A stretch of 64,000 bases of DNA. Source: Rhodospirillales bacterium. GTDB taxonomy: Bacteria > Pseudomonadota > Alphaproteobacteria > Reyranellales > Reyranellaceae. Numbering within the stretch: the stretch's first letter is position 1; every line of letters begins with the position of its first letter. Of this stretch, positions 62,155 to 64,000 are shown piece by piece. Both the position numbers and the translations under genes were made by a program. The notes beneath the pieces are model-generated. The model saw nothing but the letters and a program-made list of their open reading frames with translations, was not told where the DNA came from and made no database searches. The stretch is from positions 1 to 64,000 of the forward strand of contig WHTW01000010.1 of assembly GCA_009377525.1 (NCBI GenBank). Direction: 5' to 3'.

Positions 62155-62781
62155 ATGGGCGTGGAGATCCTCAGCCTGCTGGGGCTGTCGAGCGTCTTCG
62201 GCCTGATCGGGCTGGTGTTGGCAGGCTGGATGGCTTGGCGCATCGTCGAGAAGACGGGCCTGCCGGGCTGGGCGGGGCTTAGCGCCATCCTGCTGACGCT
62301 GACCGGTGTCGGCACGATCGTGCCCCTGATCCTGCTGTGGGTCTTCGCCTTCATGCGCTGGCCGCGCGACGAGATGGCGGGTGTGGCGCTTGGCACGTCA
62401 TCGCCGGCCCGGCCAGCATCACCTTCGGCTTTGCCACCGCCGCCGGCCGCCGTGGCCGATCGCCGGGCCTGGCGATTGAGCGGCAGCCTATCGTCCGGCG
62501 GCACCGTGACCCTGACGGTCGATGGATCGGTCCCGGCCTATCTCCTGACGGGCGCAGCGGCGGCGCAGGCCAACGAGCTCTCGGTGCCCGACCCCTCGGT
62601 CGGCCAGCCGCATGCCCGGCTGCTGAGCGCCGCCGGCCGGCTCGGGCTGGAGGATCTCGGCACCGCCGGTAGCACCTTCATCGACGGCGCGCGGCTCCTG
62701 CCCGAGCACGGCCCGCGCGATATCAGTGCGGCCCGCGCAATCCGGCTGGGCAGCGTCGAACTGGCCCTGTCGCGGGCGTGA
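62155..62781 (+). CDS. Membrane protein with C-terminal FHA-like domain
   Basis: A 208-residue protein. Two hydrophobic helices (LGLSSVFGLIGLVLAGWM and AILLTLTGVGTIVPLILLW) are followed by a Pro/Ala-rich linker at 80-100. The C-terminal domain has the pattern of a forkhead-associated fold: LSVPDPSVGQPHARL with the conserved Ser and His, then LEDLGTAGSTFIDG, where the usual GTxxN is GTAGS. FHA domains bind phosphothreonine; the altered residue may weaken that. Starts 2 bp after the previous gene. No kinase is encoded nearby. Confidence 0.7.
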   Translation: MGVEILSLLGLSSVFGLIGLVLAGWMAWRIVEKTGLPGWAGLSAILLTLTGVGTIVPLILLWVFAFMRWPRDEMAGVALGTSSPARPASPSALPPPPAAVADRRAWRLSGSLSSGGTVTLTVDGSVPAYLLTGAAAAQANELSVPDPSVGQPHARLLSAAGRLGLEDLGTAGSTFIDGARLLPEHGPRDISAARAIRLGSVELALSRA

Positions 62782-62782
62782 G

Positions 62783-62910
62783 TAGAGCGGTTTCCGATCA
62801 GGTGGAACCGCGAGCGGTTCCACCTGATCGGAAACGCGCGCACGGGAGATGCTTGTGTCACCGGGCACATTCCGTCCGGCTGATTCCAGCCGGACGGAAT
62901 GTGCTTCTAG
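62783..62910. repeat. Double-hairpin repeat element, copy A4
   Basis: A 128-bp element with TAGAGC on the left and CTAG on the right. Hairpin 1 (62790-62835) has perfect 22-bp arms including TTCCGATCAGGTGGAACCGC. Hairpin 2 (62865-62904) has arms GCACATTCCGTCCGGCTG around ATTC. Orientation is as in A1. It begins two bases after the stop of the FHA protein gene. Confidence 0.92.
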
Positions 62911-62997
62911 GGGCGGGAAATTGCCTTGTGATCGGCAATCCCTGCCGAGTAGGGTGCCCGGTCGGCGGCCTGCCGGCGCTTGTGAGTCAGAGGGGCG

Positions 62998-63279
62998 ATG
63001 ATGGCGGTGGGGAAGCTCGTCTACGACGTTCTCGGCATCTACTCCGGCATCATCATCGCCAGCGCGATCATGAGCTGGCTGGTCGCTTTTGGTGTCATCA
63101 ATGTGCGCAACCAGGTCATCCGCGTGATCGTCGACCTGCTCTATCGCGTCACCGAGCCGGTGTTGCGGCCGATCCGCCGCTTCCTGCCCAACCTGGGCGG
63201 CATCGACATCTCGCCGGTCGTCGCCCTGCTGCTGATCATCGTCATCCAGCACGTCATCGCGAACTACATCGGATTCTAG
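62998..63279 (+). CDS. YggT-family membrane protein
   Basis: A 93-residue protein with two hydrophobic helices separated by a loop that carries the YggT signature YRVTEPVLRPIRRFLPNLGGIDISP near residues 49-73. Members sit in the inner membrane and have been linked to osmotic tolerance and to envelope or cell division, without a settled function. A second ATG lies three bases downstream. DUF167 follows after 4 bp; this YggT-YggU order is widespread in proteobacteria. Confidence 0.88.
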   Translation: MMAVGKLVYDVLGIYSGIIIASAIMSWLVAFGVINVRNQVIRVIVDLLYRVTEPVLRPIRRFLPNLGGIDISPVVALLLIIVIQHVIANYIGF

Positions 63280-63283
63280 CCTT

Positions 63284-63604
63284 GTGGCAGGCGATCCGGC
63301 GTTCCTGCGTCGCACCGGCACGGGTGTGACGATCGAAGTGCGCGCCCAGCCGCGGGCACGACGCACCGCACTCGCGTGCAGCGGTGGCGTGCTCAAGGCC
63401 CAGGTGACGGCACCCGCCGAGGATGGCAGGGCCAACGCCGCCGTGATCGAGCTGCTGGCGGCGACCTGGCGGGTGCCTAAGTCGGCGTTCTCGGTGACGC
63501 GTGGCGCCACGTCACGCGACAAGGTCATAAGCATTGCCGGCGAGCCCGCGTTGCTTGCGGCAAAGACGGACTGGGCAAGGGAGTCCGCGGGGAGAGATGG
63601 CTGA
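63284..63604 (+). CDS. DUF167 (YggU) family protein
   Basis: A 106-residue protein with the DUF167 pattern [20 protein letters not shown] near residues 20-39, [19 protein letters not shown] and [16 protein letters not shown]. The family is widespread, small and without a known activity. It starts with a GTG at 63284. Its end overlaps the folD start by 8 bp, so yggT, yggU and folD are one transcription unit. Confidence 0.88.
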   Translation: MAGDPAFLRRTGTGVTIEVRAQPRARRTALACSGGVLKAQVTAPAEDGRANAAVIELLAATWRVPKSAFSVTRGATSRDKVISIAGEPALLAAKTDWARESAGRDG

Positions 63605-64000
63605 AGCGAAACTCATCGACGGCAAGGCCTACGCGGCCGGCCTGCGCAAGCGCGTGGCCGCGGGCGTCGAGGCGCTGATCGCCGAGGGCGGGCCCAAGCC
63701 TGGCCTGGCGACAGTGCTGATCGGCGAGGATCCGGCGAGCCAGGTCTATGTCCGCAGCAAGAGCAAGCTCGCGGCCGAGCTCGGCATGGCGAGCTTCGAT
63801 CACCGCCTGCCCGTGAGCACGACCGAAGCCGAGCTGCTGGCGCTGATCGCCCGGCTCAATGCCGACAAGACCGTGCACGGCATCCTGGTTCAGCTGCCGC
63901 TGCCCAAGCACATCGACACCGCGCAGGTGCTGCTGGCCGTCGATCCGGCCAAGGACGTCGACGGTTTCCATCCGCTCAATGTCGGTCGGCTGGGCACGGT
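63597..64000 (+). CDS. folD: Methylenetetrahydrofolate dehydrogenase/cyclohydrolase, 5' part
   Basis: The first 134 codons of FolD, cut by the window end. The catalytic lysine region [14 protein letters not shown] and the folate-binding motif [12 protein letters not shown] followed by [13 protein letters not shown] are clear. The bifunctional enzyme interconverts methylene- and formyl-tetrahydrofolate with NADP. GGGGAG lies a few bases before the ATG at 63597, which overlaps the DUF167 gene. The NADP-binding half lies outside the window. Confidence 0.93.
   Translation, partial: MAEAKLIDGKAYAAGLRKRVAAGVEALIAEGGPKPGLATVLIGEDPASQVYVRSKSKLAAELGMASFDHRLPVSTTEAELLALIARLNADKTVHGILVQLPLPKHIDTAQVLLAVDPAKDVDGFHPLNVGRLGT

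Overview
The window is high-GC chromosomal DNA from a free-living alphaproteobacterium. The evidence is the OmpR-type regulator at 52417, which resembles CenR, together with intracellular polyhydroxyalkanoate mobilisation, acetyl-CoA synthetase, aconitase A, branched-chain amino acid (LIV) type ABC transporters tied to acyl-CoA ligases, and many palindromic repeats. The Rhodospirillales side of the class (something like Reyranella) is my guess, not something the sequence proves. No plasmid, prophage, CRISPR array or intact insertion sequence is visible. No stretch longer than about 300 bases lacks a gene, gene remnant or repeat.

Layout. 1-5.5 kb: an abnormally ending ECF sigma factor with its YCII partner, a protein-phosphatase-like phosphoesterase, an MscS remnant, PHB depolymerase, a SCO copper chaperone, an HD hydrolase and a flavin reductase. 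5.6-14.1 kb: a minus-strand run of amidase, acetyl-CoA synthetase, nitroreductase, a VOC/hydrolase fusion, DinB protein and aconitase. 14.2-18.6 kb: a secreted TPR protein, a DUF559 nuclease gene framed by repeat arms, a hydrolase and a two-component system. 18.7-26.5 kb: an acyl-CoA ligase plus a complete LIV transporter, with repeats in four of its five gene junctions. 26.5-35 kb: accessory DNA with a broken BrnT/BrnA module, a guanidinium-type exporter, a frameshifted AhpD-like gene, a PaaK-like ligase, a MerR-ATPase fusion with an MFS pump, and two decayed genes.

35.2-41.9 kb: an unusual tightly packed set comprising a Tat-type isoaspartyl methyltransferase homologue, a 909-residue membrane protein with a central spermidine-synthase-like domain, a Tat-type esterase, a PhnZ-like HD oxygenase, a PLP dehydratase and a Nudix hydrolase. 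42-50 kb: a catabolic set (solute-binding proteins, thioesterase, quinone oxidoreductase, acyl-CoA ligase, VOC protein, MarR regulator). 50-57.2 kb: alanine dehydrogenase, GTP cyclohydrolase II, the CenR-like regulator, then two near-duplicate di-iron proteins that share an upstream motif and enclose a flavin/2Fe-2S reductase. 57.3-64 kb: a frameshifted large hydrolase, hypothetical proteins, tRNA-Ala(CGC), RidA, an FHA membrane protein, YggT, DUF167 and the start of folD.

The most distinctive feature is the repeat content. A roughly 120-128 bp double-hairpin element occurs four times with compensatory stem changes. A second hairpin family sits directly at start and stop codons and shows one copy nested inside the loop of another. 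A third is a paired-arm element that in one copy encloses a DUF559 nuclease gene and in another encloses only 18 bp. Several genes carry single-base frameshifts, which may be real decay or indel errors in the assembly.
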